64,000 bases of DNA from Flavobacterium croceum DSM 17960 (GTDB taxonomy: Bacteria > Bacteroidota > Bacteroidia > Flavobacteriales > Flavobacteriaceae), in the NCBI RefSeq assembly GCF_002917885.1, contig NZ_PQNY01000012.1:1-64000 (forward strand). Direction: 5' to 3'. The position numbers were made by a program, and so were the translations under genes. A model generated the notes under the pieces. It did no database searches. It was not told the DNA's origin and worked only from the letters and a program-made list of their open reading frames with translations. This document shows, piece by piece, positions 1 through 8,454 of this stretch; position 1 is the stretch's first letter, and each line of letters starts with the position of its first letter.

Positions 1-528
1 TGGGTGTCAGACATTACTTATATCGGCAAAAGAGAAAAACCGTGTTATTTAAGTTTAATAACAGATGCTTATTCTAAAAAGATTGTTGGTTATAATGTAT
101 CGGATAATTTAAGTACTGAAAGTAGTTTAATTGCCTTGCGATTGGCTATAAAACAAAGGAAAAATAAAGATTTTGTATTAATACATCATTCTGATAGAGG
201 GTTACAATATTGTGCTAATGAATATCAGAAACTATTAAGCAAAAATAGGATTAAACCAAGCATGACACAAAACTCTGATCCGTATGAAAACGCTGTAGCA
301 GAAAGAATTAATGGTATTTTAAAACAAGAATTTTATATTGATAAATACCACAAGGACTTACCAATTATGAAACAAATTATAAAAGAAACCATTGAAATTT
401 ATAATGAGAAAAGACCGCATTTGTCAAACCAAATGCTTACTCCAAACCAAATGCACCAACAATGTGAAATTAAAATGAAAACCTATAAAACTAAAAACAG
501 CATCAAAAACGTTTTTGATGCTGTTTAA
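1..528 (+). CDS. IS3-family transposase, catalytic part (5' end outside window)
   Basis: This is the C-terminal catalytic half of an IS3-family (OrfB, rve/integrase core) transposase that acts by a DDE mechanism. The frame is open from the first base (W-V-S-D-I-T-Y), so the start lies before the window. The first catalytic Asp is in SDITYI, the second in HHSDRGLQY and the Glu in NAVAERINGIL. The last two are separated by 35 residues, the DD(35)E spacing of IS3 elements. The C-terminus (KRPHLSNQMLTPNQMH) resembles the usual IS3 ending. The catalytic triad is intact in the visible part, so the enzyme may be functional. The IS150 versus IS3 subgroup cannot be settled without the left end. Confidence 0.93.
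   Translation, partial: WVSDITYIGKREKPCYLSLITDAYSKKIVGYNVSDNLSTESSLIALRLAIKQRKNKDFVLIHHSDRGLQYCANEYQKLLSKNRIKPSMTQNSDPYENAVAERINGILKQEFYIDKYHKDLPIMKQIIKETIEIYNEKRPHLSNQMLTPNQMHQQCEIKMKTYKTKNSIKNVFDAV
495..526. terminator. Perfect 32-base palindrome at the transposase stop
   Basis: Two 16-base arms (495-510 and 511-526) are exact inverted copies with no loop base between them. The palindrome covers the last ten codons and ends on the first base of the stop codon. It has no long T-run, so it may act as a bidirectional terminator or as a barrier that insulates the element from outside transcription. Confidence 0.55.
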
Positions 529-592
529 TTTATCTATTTTTGTCTTATTAATCTGTATCGGTTTTTTAGGACAGGTCATAAAAAGTAATTAA

Positions 593-1354
593 TTACTTCA
601 TAGAAGCTTTTAAATATTCTCGATTCATACGAGCAATATTTTCAAGCGAAATTCCTTTTGGACATTCAATTTCGCAAGCTCCAGTGTTGGTACAGTTTCC
701 AAAACCTTCTTCGTCCATCTGGCGAACCATATTAAGTACACGTTGTGTAGCCTCTACTTTTCCTTGAGGCAATAGTGCATATTGTGATACTTTTGCTCCA
801 ACAAACAACATAGCAGAGCCGTTTTTACAAGTAGCCACACACGCACCACAACCAATACAAGCAGCAGCTTCAAACGATTTGTCTGCATCTGTTTTTGGAA
901 TTGGAATAGCATTGGCATCCATGGTTCTACCCGATGTGTTTACCGATACGAAACCACCCGCTTGCTGAATACGATCAAAGGCAGATCTATCTACCACTAA
1001 ATCTTTAATTACTGGAAATGCGCGACTTCTCCATGGCTCTACATAGATAGTATCACCGTCTTTAAACATACGCATGTGTAATTGACATGTTGTAATTCCG
1101 GTATCAGGGCCATGTGCACGTCCGTTAATGTACAACGAACACATACCGCAAATTCCTTCACGACAATCGTGATCAAAGGCTATAGGCTCTTTTCTTTCGC
1201 TTACTAGTTGTTCGTTCAATTGGTCTAACATTTCCAAAAACGAACTTGCTGTAGAAACATTATCTAGTTTGTATGTTTCTAATTGTCCTTTGGCTTTGGA
1301 GTCTTTTTGACGCCAAATTTTAAGGGTTATATTGATGTTTTTTGCTGCGCTCAT
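593..1354 (-). CDS. sdhB: Succinate dehydrogenase/fumarate reductase iron-sulfur subunit
   Basis: SdhB carries electrons from the SdhA flavin to quinone at the inner membrane through three Fe-S clusters. The 2Fe-2S ligands are C64, C69 and C72 (in CREGICGMC) and C90. The ferredoxin-like 4Fe-4S motif [11 protein letters not shown] is at 166-176, and the third cluster uses C221, C227 and C231 ([12 protein letters not shown]). At 253 residues it is full length for the Bacteroidota type, which pairs with a five-helix b-type SdhC. It is the last gene of sdhC-sdhA-sdhB but is separated from sdhA by a four-helix-bundle gene. An IS3 element lies just past its stop. Confidence 0.97.
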   Translation of the reverse strand: MSAAKNINITLKIWRQKDSKAKGQLETYKLDNVSTASSFLEMLDQLNEQLVSERKEPIAFDHDCREGICGMCSLYINGRAHGPDTGITTCQLHMRMFKDGDTIYVEPWRSRAFPVIKDLVVDRSAFDRIQQAGGFVSVNTSGRTMDANAIPIPKTDADKSFEAAACIGCGACVATCKNGSAMLFVGAKVSQYALLPQGKVEATQRVLNMVRQMDEEGFGNCTNTGACEIECPKGISLENIARMNREYLKASMK

Positions 1355-1365
1355 AATCTTTATTT

Positions 1366-1398
1366 TTAGCCAAAAGCCACAAAGGCATTAGGCATTAG
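1366..1398. repeat. Flanking repeat, sdhB side of the four-helix-bundle gene
   Basis: The segment contains the words TTAGCCAAAAGCC and GGCATTAGGCATTAG. The same two words occur, in inverted orientation, at 1779-1805 on the other side of the small gene. Together they frame the insert within the sdh operon. Confidence 0.5.
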
Positions 1399-1401
1399 TG
1401 A

Positions 1402-1776
1402 CTATTCTTTACTTTTTTCTAATTTATTTAAAAAGGAATTTATCATTTTGCTTTCTTCTGTAATTTGATTTATTAATTCAGAAAATAATTTTTCATCTTG
1501 AATAAAATCTAATTTTTTGGCAACTAATAATTGTGTTTCTAATTCACACAAAGAACCCCGAGCTATTTTTATAAATTGAATATAGTTTTGAGTTGATTGT
1601 CTACCATATCCTTCAGCTATATTTGAAGGAATTGATATTGAACTTCTTTTTATTTGACTTGATAAAGCATATAATTCATCTTTTGGAAAACTTGAAACTA
1701 TTTTATAAGTTAATGCAACTATTTCAATTCCTTTTTCCCAAATTAATAAATCTTTATATGATTTTATCTCACTCAT
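1402..1776 (-). CDS. Four-helix bundle protein (23S rRNA IVS protein family)
   Basis: This 124-residue protein has the family pattern: N-terminal SYKDLLIWEKG, central SQIKRSSISIPSNIAEGYGR and a terminal helix with GSLCELETQLLVA. The family (TIGR02436, S23-type) was first found encoded in intervening sequences of 23S rRNA genes and later in many Bacteroidota intergenic sites. It folds as a four-helix bundle and assembles into pentamers; its function is unknown. Here it interrupts the sdhA-sdhB pair in the same orientation, framed by related short repeats, which suggests insertion as a mobile unit. It probably depends on the sdh transcript. Family identity is secure; mobility is inference. Confidence 0.92.
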   Translation of the reverse strand: MSEIKSYKDLLIWEKGIEIVALTYKIVSSFPKDELYALSSQIKRSSISIPSNIAEGYGRQSTQNYIQFIKIARGSLCELETQLLVAKKLDFIQDEKLFSELINQITEESKMINSFLNKLEKSKE

Positions 1777-1778
1777 AC

Positions 1779-1805
1779 TATTGCCTTTTGGCTTATGCCT
1801 AATTA
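1779..1805. repeat. Flanking repeat, sdhA side of the four-helix-bundle gene
   Basis: It contains GCCTTTTGGCTTATGCC and overlaps the sdhA stop codon. Read on the minus strand it gives TTAGGCATAAGCCAAAAGGC, which shares an AGCCAAAAG core and a TTAGGCAT word with the repeat at 1366-1398. Confidence 0.5.
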
Positions 1806-3812
1806 CTTATAGTTTCTAGCTGCAATTTTGATAAACTCATATTTCAATTCTTCTTTGTGAAGTTCTTCTTTACTGATGTCTCCGCCTTTGTATTCCCAGG
1901 CTCCAACAAAAGAGAAGTTTTCATCATCGCGAAGGGTTTCTCCTTCTGCATCTTGATACTCTTCACGGAAGTGTCCTCCACAAGATTCATTACGTTGTAA
2001 AGCATCCATTGCCATAAGTTGTCCTAATTCCATAAAATCGGCTACACGAAGTGCTTTTTCCAATTCTGGATTTAATTCGTTTGCACTTCCTGGTACAAAT
2101 ACGTCTTTATGAAATTCTTCTTTAAGTTTAGCAATTTCTTCTATAGCCTCTTTTAAGCCTTGTGCATTACGTCCCATACCTACTTTATTCCACATAATAT
2201 GTCCTAAAGCTTTATGGAAATAATCTACAGATTTTGAACCATTGTTGTCTAAGAAAGTGTTAATTTGTTCTTTAACACGATTTTCAGCATCAATAAATTC
2301 TTGAGATTCTGTAGAGATTTTACCTGTACGAATATCATCGGCTAAATAATTAGAAACCGTGTAAGGTAGAACAAAATAGCCATCTGCTAATCCTTGCATT
2401 AATGCCGATGCTCCTAAGCGGTTTGCACCGTGATCAGAGAAATTAGCTTCACCCGCTACAAAACAACCTGGTATTGTAGATTGTAAGTTGTAATCAACCC
2501 AAACACCACCCATAGTATAGTGTACAGCAGGGTATATTTTCATTGGGGTTTCATACGGATTTTCGTCGGTAATTTTTTGATACATAGTAAACAAGTTACC
2601 GTATTTTTCTTCGAGCCAAGCTTTACCCAATTTGGTAATTTCTTCTGCGCTAGGATTGTGATTACCTTGTGCATAAGCGGCTTGTTTTCCTTTGTTTTGT
2701 ATTTCTGTAGAAAAATCTAAATAAACACCTTCATTGGTTGCATTGGCTTCTATACCATAACCTGCATCACAACGTTCTTTGGCTGCACGTGAAGCTACGT
2801 CACGAGGTACCAAGTTTCCAAAAGCAGGATAACGTCTTTCTAAGTAATAATCTCTATCTTCTTCGGCAATTTGCGTTGGTTTTAGTTTACCAGCACGAAT
2901 GGCTTCGGCATCTTCTTTTTTCTTAGGAACCCAAATACGGCCTGAGTTTCTTAAAGATTCAGACATCAATGTTAATTTTGATTGATTGGTTCCATGAACA
3001 GGAATACACGTTGGGTGAATTTGTACAAAACAAGGATTGGCAAACAATGCACCTTGTTTGTGTACTTTCCAAGAAGCTGTTACATTACTACCCATAGCGT
3101 TGGTAGATAAGAAATATACATTTCCATACCCTCCAGAAGCAATAATTACTGCGTGAGCAGAGTGTCTTTCTATTTCTCCTGTAATTAAATTACGAGCAAT
3201 AATACCGCGCGCTTTTCCATCTACTTTTACTAAATCTAGCATTTCATGACGGTTAAACATTTGTACGCGTCCTAATCCTATTTGTCTTGATAAAGCAGAA
3301 TAAGCTCCTAGTAATAATTGTTGTCCTGTTTGTCCAGCAGCATAAAAAGTTCTTTGTACTTGAGTTCCACCAAACGAACGATTGTCTAGCATACCGCCGT
3401 ATTCACGAGCAAAAGGAACACCTTGAGCTACACATTGGTCAATGATGTTTCCAGAAACTTCGGCCAAACGATGCACGTTTGCCTCACGAGCACGATAATC
3501 GCCTCCTTTTATAGTATCATAAAATAAACGGTATACAGAGTCACCATCATTTTGATAATTTTTTGCAGCATTGATTCCACCTTGTGCCGCAATTGAGTGT
3601 GCACGACGTGGCGAATCTTGAAAACAAAAAGCTTTTACATTATAACCCATTTCGCCAAGCGAAGCAGCTGCAGATGCACCTGCCAAACCAGTTCCAACAA
3701 CAATAATATCTATTTTAGGACGGTTATTGGGAGCAACAAGCTTTAAGTGATCTTTGTAATCGGTCCATTTTTTTGAAATATGACCTTCTGGTATTTTAGA
3801 ATCTAACTTCAT
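1803..3812 (-). CDS. sdhA: Succinate dehydrogenase/fumarate reductase flavoprotein subunit
   Basis: SdhA oxidises succinate to fumarate (or the reverse) using covalently bound FAD. The FAD-binding motif [15 protein letters not shown] is near residues 40-55. H72, in [11 protein letters not shown], matches the His that carries the covalent FAD. The later motifs HYTMGGVW and [14 protein letters not shown] belong to the substrate and FAD sites. I chose the ATG at 3812 (669 residues, [11 protein letters not shown]). An upstream start at 3866 would add 18 residues that overlap the end of sdhC and are not typical. It lies 16 bases downstream of sdhC in the same operon. The stop codon lies in a repeat shared with the small gene that follows. 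Confidence 0.97.
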   Translation of the reverse strand: MKLDSKIPEGHISKKWTDYKDHLKLVAPNNRPKIDIIVVGTGLAGASAAASLGEMGYNVKAFCFQDSPRRAHSIAAQGGINAAKNYQNDGDSVYRLFYDTIKGGDYRAREANVHRLAEVSGNIIDQCVAQGVPFAREYGGMLDNRSFGGTQVQRTFYAAGQTGQQLLLGAYSALSRQIGLGRVQMFNRHEMLDLVKVDGKARGIIARNLITGEIERHSAHAVIIASGGYGNVYFLSTNAMGSNVTASWKVHKQGALFANPCFVQIHPTCIPVHGTNQSKLTLMSESLRNSGRIWVPKKKEDAEAIRAGKLKPTQIAEEDRDYYLERRYPAFGNLVPRDVASRAAKERCDAGYGIEANATNEGVYLDFSTEIQNKGKQAAYAQGNHNPSAEEITKLGKAWLEEKYGNLFTMYQKITDENPYETPMKIYPAVHYTMGGVWVDYNLQSTIPGCFVAGEANFSDHGANRLGASALMQGLADGYFVLPYTVSNYLADDIRTGKISTESQEFIDAENRVKEQINTFLDNNGSKSVDYFHKALGHIMWNKVGMGRNAQGLKEAIEEIAKLKEEFHKDVFVPGSANELNPELEKALRVADFMELGQLMAMDALQRNESCGGHFREEYQDAEGETLRDDENFSFVGAWEYKGGDISKEELHKEELKYEFIKIAARNYK

Positions 3813-3828
3813 AATATAGTGATGTTGA

Positions 3829-4707
3829 TTATTTTTTAAAATGTATAATGATTGGTATAATAGCAAACAATATTGGAACTACAATAGCAAATAGTTTTCC
3901 GAAACCTTTTATGGCTGGAGTAAACTTATTGTTAATTCCCAATGATTGAAATGCACTTTGAAAACCATGCCATAAGTGGAATGCTAACGCACCCATAGCA
4001 AGCACATATAGAATTGTTGCTAGAAGACCTGTTTTGGCATCTTTAAAGAAAGCTACAGTAATTTTGTGTAAGTCTTTTTGACCAATAAAAATAACTTCAC
4101 CATCTTTTTTGTTTACAATAGTAACCACATCTTTTTTGTACAAGTCATATTGACCTTGCGATTGGGTTTTGATATCATTTAATATTTTATCTGATATCGA
4201 GCCTTTTTCATCTACATTGAACATAGGATTTGGAGAATCTTTTGTTCCTACGGCTAGTTTTTGTGCCATCATTCCGTTATTCATTTCTTTCACTACAAGA
4301 GGCATGTTTTTGTCAAAATGCATTTTTGCCCAAAAATTTACCATGTGTGTTACAATGAAAACCAAAATAATTGTTCCTAAAACCGCCATGTTTCTAGAAG
4401 CTAAACTACTAGAAGAACCATCTGTTTTTGCATACCCAACTGGTCTTGCTGCTTTATTTTGAATTGTAAGCATAATACCGTCAATGGCATGAAATAAAAT
4501 GGAAACATACGTTAAGTAAGAAAGAATTTTTACCGCTGGATTTGTGGTCATAAACAATGCATAGTCGTTAAAATGCTTTGCATCGCTAAAAATCAATTGA
4601 AGATTTCCAGCCAAATGTCCTGCCAAAAACAAGCATAAAAATAAACCCGTAAGAGCCATCCAATATTTCTTTGCGATAGATGACTTTAAAAGTGCAGATT
4701 TTGCCAT
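3829..4707 (-). CDS. sdhC: Succinate dehydrogenase cytochrome b subunit (b558 family)
   Basis: This is the membrane anchor that binds heme b and quinone for the SdhAB pair. About five hydrophobic helices are visible (near 17-36, 57-78, 108-130, 225-250 and 268-290), with candidate heme-ligand histidines in [21 protein letters not shown] and FHLWHGF. At 292 residues it is longer than the roughly 220-230 I recall as usual for this family. The extra length is a hydrophilic loop of about 90 residues (about 135-225) between helices 3 and 4, rich in Lys and Asp. It is the first gene of the operon, and a good promoter lies 39-69 bases upstream. Confidence 0.95.
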   Translation of the reverse strand: MAKSALLKSSIAKKYWMALTGLFLCLFLAGHLAGNLQLIFSDAKHFNDYALFMTTNPAVKILSYLTYVSILFHAIDGIMLTIQNKAARPVGYAKTDGSSSSLASRNMAVLGTIILVFIVTHMVNFWAKMHFDKNMPLVVKEMNNGMMAQKLAVGTKDSPNPMFNVDEKGSISDKILNDIKTQSQGQYDLYKKDVVTIVNKKDGEVIFIGQKDLHKITVAFFKDAKTGLLATILYVLAMGALAFHLWHGFQSAFQSLGINNKFTPAIKGFGKLFAIVVPILFAIIPIIIHFKK

Positions 4708-4745
4708 AATTTTTATTGATTGAATAGTTTTTTAAAAAAATCAAA

Positions 4746-4776
4746 CAAAAATAAGGCATATTGCAAACAACTACAA
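4746..4776 (-). promoter_or_regulatory. sdhC promoter, Flavobacterium type
   Basis: On the minus strand, TTG (4776-4774) is followed after 20 bases by TATTTTTG (4753-4746). This matches the flavobacterial consensus TTG, 17-23 bases, TAnnTTTG. Transcription should begin about 30 bases before the sdhC ATG. Confidence 0.65.
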
Positions 4777-4908
4777 CCTTTTCGCTTTATTTATAATCAA
4801 TAAAAATGATTAATTAAAGTGTTGTTTATCAGTAAAATGAATTTAAATTTTGAAATTAAAGCCTAAATCAACAATTAAATTTTGCTAAAATAGTATACAA
4901 ATCGTTCT

Positions 4909-5778
4909 TTATTTTTTAAAAGTAGGATATAAGCCTCTTACACCCATATCTACAACTGTTTCCCCTATAGATGGTTCAAATTTTGAGTCGAAAGTTACTT
5001 CTTTCCATTCAAAACTTTTGTTTATAGAGAAAGAAGCATTTATTACAATATCTTCTGTTTCTTTGCCTGTAATGGTGAGTGGCGCAGGGAATTTCCCAGT
5101 TACAACACAAGAGTTTGAGGGTATAGGTGATGATGCAAATAACGGATTTGGAACAGTGGTTGCTCCTGCAAGTGTTTGTCCTTGTGAGGCATAGGGTTGT
5201 CCTTGCAAAGCAAAAGCCCAAAAACCTTGAGGTTTGTTTCCGTTTATATTAAAGATGTTGTTTTCTATAGAAAAATCGGTAATATAAGTATTAAAACCAA
5301 CAAAACTTGCAACGGTTCCAGTGTACAATTCATTTTGATGTTTTACCGTTATATCGTAGTTTTGATACGCAATAGAAACGCGTAACCATTCAAAAGTTCC
5401 TTTGCCTAATGTTGCTAATGGAATTTCGAGAAACACTTCATTATTGCCAATAATTTTACATTTTGAAAAATCGATTGCAGTTTCGCCACCTAGTGTAGTT
5501 TCGGGCGCATAATATACTATTGTACCTCCAAAAAGTGGTGTATTGGCATTGGGTGTTAATTCTATATAATGCGAAGAAATCCCTCTAAAATTTGGAGTTT
5601 GAGTTGCATTTGTAGGAGGTATAGAAACTTGTTGTCCAAAATTATTAAGACGAACTTGATTAGGATCTAGCGTAAATTTTACAATTAAATTGGGTGGTGG
5701 TGGATTATCGTCACGATCGCTACAAGAAACCAATGTAGTTATTAATAATGTAAATACTATATAGACTAATTTGTTCAT
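4909..5778 (-). CDS. Predicted outer-envelope lipoprotein, function unknown
   Basis: The 289-residue product starts with a lipoprotein signal peptide ending in TTLVSC, so Cys19 is the likely lipidated residue. A short polar and proline-rich tether follows (SDRDDNPPPP). The remainder has the alternating pattern of a beta-rich protein, with no transmembrane segment or catalytic motif I recognise. It is transcribed divergently from the Crp/Fnr regulator at 5934, and the two promoter regions lie within about 60 bases of each other. The regulator may therefore act on it. A candidate -7 box, TACTTTTG, lies on the minus strand at 5851-5844. I do not recognise the family. Confidence 0.85.
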   Translation of the reverse strand: MNKLVYIVFTLLITTLVSCSDRDDNPPPPNLIVKFTLDPNQVRLNNFGQQVSIPPTNATQTPNFRGISSHYIELTPNANTPLFGGTIVYYAPETTLGGETAIDFSKCKIIGNNEVFLEIPLATLGKGTFEWLRVSIAYQNYDITVKHQNELYTGTVASFVGFNTYITDFSIENNIFNINGNKPQGFWAFALQGQPYASQGQTLAGATTVPNPLFASSPIPSNSCVVTGKFPAPLTITGKETEDIVINASFSINKSFEWKEVTFDSKFEPSIGETVVDMGVRGLYPTFKK

Positions 5779-5883
5779 TTATTTTATTTAGATATCTGTA
5801 CCACACAAAGTATATGGTTTACAATACAACGAAATTTTTTTTGCAAAAGTATAAAAATCTATAATTTATTTATGTTTTGACAT

Positions 5884-5911
5884 TTGTTGTTTCCAGAAAA
5901 AGATATTTTTG
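5884..5911 (+). promoter_or_regulatory. Promoter of the Crp/Fnr-family gene
   Basis: TTG at 5884-5886 is followed after 17 bases by TATTTTTG at 5904-5911, an exact match to the flavobacterial consensus. Its position supports translation from the ATG at 5934 and rules out the earlier TTG at 5877, which lies upstream of the promoter. Confidence 0.6.
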
Positions 5912-5933
5912 TAGTGCAAGCAAGCTTTATTTT

Positions 5934-6521
5934 ATGGAAAATGTAACCGTTTTTTCAGATTTTATTCAGCAGTATACAAGTTTAGAAATACCAATAGATG
6001 TTGCATTTAATAATCAAATACTACATGTTTTTAAGCCTTTATTTTTAAAAAAGAATCAATACCTTGTTAAAGAACAAGATGTTTGTCGATATTTTTGTTT
6101 TGTAGAAAGCGGAATATTACAACATAATATTTTGGTAAATGATGAAGAGATAACATCTTATCTCGCTCTTAAACAAACAGTAACATCGTCGTTGAGTAGT
6201 TTTTTGTGTGAAAAACCATCTAGAAAAAGTATTAAAGCACTTGTAGATACTAAATTATGGGTTGTAGATTTGATAAATTTTAAAGAACTATTACAAAATA
6301 ACAGTACTTTTCGGCATTTTTATTACACTACTATTGAAAAGCAAATTTGTTTAATAGATGAGTATCGTATAGATTTACTCACACTTACTCCTGAAGAGCG
6401 TTATAGAAAACTATTGCAAACAGAACCCAAACTTTTGCAAGAAGTGCCTCTGCATTATTTAGCATCTTTTCTTGGTATTTCTTCAAGACACATGAGTCGT
6501 ATTCGTAAAAATATTTTGTAG
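5934..6521 (+). CDS. Crp/Fnr-family transcriptional regulator
   Basis: The 195-residue protein has an N-terminal cyclic-nucleotide-binding-like beta barrel (about 15-125, with FLKKNQYLVKEQDVCRYF and FCFVESGILQ). A C-terminal helix-turn-helix follows (VPLHYLASFLGISSRHMSRIRK). This is the architecture of the many short Crp/Fnr regulators of Bacteroidota, whose effector is usually unknown. No cysteine cluster for an FNR-type Fe-S centre is seen. The start at 5934 is chosen because the promoter lies immediately upstream. The divergent lipoprotein gene at 4909-5778 is the most obvious candidate target; this is inference. Confidence 0.9.
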   Translation: MENVTVFSDFIQQYTSLEIPIDVAFNNQILHVFKPLFLKKNQYLVKEQDVCRYFCFVESGILQHNILVNDEEITSYLALKQTVTSSLSSFLCEKPSRKSIKALVDTKLWVVDLINFKELLQNNSTFRHFYYTTIEKQICLIDEYRIDLLTLTPEERYRKLLQTEPKLLQEVPLHYLASFLGISSRHMSRIRKNIL

Positions 6522-6672
6522 TATTTTTTACTATTTTATACATAATCTACTTTTTTTAATGGAGATACTGATATATTAAAAAATAAAATAACGCCATTTG
6601 GCTATATAAAGTACTCAATTATTCTTTAATTTTGTTTAAGAATAAAGCTATACAAAAACAAATAAGTAACAT

Positions 6673-7965
6673 ATGAAATACCATCAAATAGACCGTAATT
6701 TATTTATTAAAAATAGAGCAAAATTTACGGCGCAAATGAAACCAAATGCAGTAGCAGTATTTAACAGTAATGATATTTACCCAGTTTCTGCCGATAGTAC
6801 ATTGCCTTTTGCACAACATAGAGATATATTTTATTTAAGTGGAGTAGACCAAGAAGAAAGTATATTGCTACTTTTTCCAGATGCGCCTTATGAGCATTTG
6901 CGTGAAATATTATTTTTAAAAGAAACCAATGAGCATATCGCTATTTGGGAAGGAGAAAAACTTACAAAACAAAAAGCCTTTGAGGTTTCTGGTATTAAAA
7001 CCGTAATTTGGTTACAAGATTTTCATAAAACCTTAAAGGAGATTATGACGTATGCCGATACTATATACATTAATACAAATGAACATTATAGAGCGGTAAT
7101 TGAAACAGAAACACGTGAAGCTCGTTTTATAAAATGGTGGAAAGAAAATTATCCTGCTCATAAAGTAGAAAAATCAAATCCAATTTTACAAAAAATACGT
7201 TCTGTAAAAGAACCCGAAGAGTTAGCCCTAATTCAAGAAGCTTGTAACATTACCGAAAAAGGTTTTCGCAGAGTATTAAATTTTGTGAAACCCGGAGTTA
7301 TGGAATATGAAATTGAAGCCGAATTTTCTCATGAGTTTTTGAGAAATCGTTCCAAAGGTTTTGCTTACACTCCTATTATAGCTTCGGGAAATAATGCCAA
7401 TGTATTGCATTATATAGAAAACAACCAACAATGTAAACAAGGCGATTTAATATTGCTTGATGTAGGTGCAGAATATGCTAATTATTCGAGTGATATGACG
7501 CGTATGATTCCTGTATCTGGACGTTTTTCAGACAGACAAAAAGAAGTCTACAATGCTGTTTTACGTGTTAAAAATGAGGCTACAAATATGTTAGTACCAG
7601 GCACATTATGGAAAGAATATCACGTAGAAGTAGGTAAAATAATGACATCTGAACTTTTAGGTTTAGGGTTGCTAGATAAAGCCGATGTACAAAATGAAAA
7701 TCCAGATTGGCCTGCCTACAAAAAATATTTTATGCATGGTACATCTCACCACATGGGGCTAGACACTCACGATTATGGTTTGTTGCATTTGCCTATGGAA
7801 CCCAATATGGTTTTTACAGTAGAACCAGGAATATATATTCCAGAAGAAGGTTTTGGGATAAGAATTGAAGACGATGTAGTAATTCAACCAACAGGTGCGC
7901 CTTTCAATTTAATGAAAAACATACCTATTGAAGTAGAGGAGATTGAAACTATTATGAATTCTTAA
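6673..7965 (+). CDS. pepP: Xaa-Pro aminopeptidase (M24B, aminopeptidase P)
   Basis: This cytoplasmic metallopeptidase releases an N-terminal residue that precedes proline. An N-terminal creatinase-like domain (1-170) is followed by the M24 pita-bread domain. All five metal ligands are present: Asp in LLDVGAEY, Asp in SSDMTRM, His in HGTSHHMGLDTHD, Glu in VEPGIYI and Glu in GIRIEDD. The length of 430 residues is normal for the family. It stands alone, with a candidate -7 box TAATTTTG (6627-6634) upstream and a strong terminator just after the stop. Confidence 0.95.
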   Translation: MKYHQIDRNLFIKNRAKFTAQMKPNAVAVFNSNDIYPVSADSTLPFAQHRDIFYLSGVDQEESILLLFPDAPYEHLREILFLKETNEHIAIWEGEKLTKQKAFEVSGIKTVIWLQDFHKTLKEIMTYADTIYINTNEHYRAVIETETREARFIKWWKENYPAHKVEKSNPILQKIRSVKEPEELALIQEACNITEKGFRRVLNFVKPGVMEYEIEAEFSHEFLRNRSKGFAYTPIIASGNNANVLHYIENNQQCKQGDLILLDVGAEYANYSSDMTRMIPVSGRFSDRQKEVYNAVLRVKNEATNMLVPGTLWKEYHVEVGKIMTSELLGLGLLDKADVQNENPDWPAYKKYFMHGTSHHMGLDTHDYGLLHLPMEPNMVFTVEPGIYIPEEGFGIRIEDDVVIQPTGAPFNLMKNIPIEVEEIETIMNS

Positions 7966-7992
7966 TTAGATAATCGATACAAGTTGAAATAG

Positions 7993-8025
7993 AAAAAACG
8001 GTTTGCTTAGGCGAACCGTTTTTTT
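7993..8025. terminator. Terminator between pepP and the DUF1398 gene
   Basis: A 12-base stem (AACGGTTTGC paired with GCGAACCGTT, one G-T pair) has a TTAG loop. An A-run precedes it and a T-run follows, so it can stop both converging transcripts. Confidence 0.85.
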
Positions 8026-8045
8026 AAACAACAAATTTTAAAAAA

Positions 8046-8438
8046 TTATAACGAAGGTATTGTTTCTACAATCATTTCTTTTCCAGCCTTGTCGAAATAA
8101 CTACAAGTCATTTTGTCCATTGCTACAATCCATTTCTCCACACCCGATTTTGCGCAGTCTTTTAGAAAAGTCATGTAATCGGTTTTCCCTTGTTGGTGCG
8201 ATTTTAAATCGGCTTTAAATTGTTCGAGATTGCTTTGTTCGGCAATTGTTAGAGTTTCAAAAAAGCCTTCAGATGAGGTTTGAAAATTGTTTATGCCATA
8301 GTACACAGTATGATTGTCAAACACAAAGGTTTCAAAAGCAGTAACACCAAGGGCAATAATATCTTGTATGTATTTCGGAAAATCGGCACCACTTTTTACT
8401 TTGCTATGAGCATCTTTAATTTGTTGAACTGTAAACAT
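8046..8438 (-). CDS. DUF1398 family protein (YbcV-like)
   Basis: This small soluble protein of 130 residues matches the DUF1398 pattern: MFTVQQIKDAHSKVKSG at the N-terminus, then GVTAFETFVFDNHTVYYG, and a C-terminal GVEKWIVAMDKMTCSYFD segment. Family members are single-domain proteins of unknown function, common in Bacteroidota and enterobacteria. No catalytic motif or signal peptide is visible. It lies 16 bases downstream of thiL in the same direction and may be the last gene of the dCMP deaminase-protease-thiL group. Confidence 0.85.
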   Translation of the reverse strand: MFTVQQIKDAHSKVKSGADFPKYIQDIIALGVTAFETFVFDNHTVYYGINNFQTSSEGFFETLTIAEQSNLEQFKADLKSHQQGKTDYMTFLKDCAKSGVEKWIVAMDKMTCSYFDKAGKEMIVETIPSL

Positions 8439-8454
8439 ATATAATAAGTGTTGG

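Larger units (their letters stand above)
1..578 (+). mobile_element. IS3-like insertion sequence, right end only
   Basis: The transposase gene is followed 50 bases later by a candidate right terminal repeat, cggttttttaggacaggtca (559-578). It ends in CA as IS3-family ends do, and its complement begins TGACCTG, a start I associate with flavobacterial IS3 elements. The element would end 14 bases before the sdhB stop codon, so it sits directly downstream of the succinate dehydrogenase operon without breaking it. The left end and any target duplication lie outside the window, so the boundary at 578 is an inference. Confidence 0.7.
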
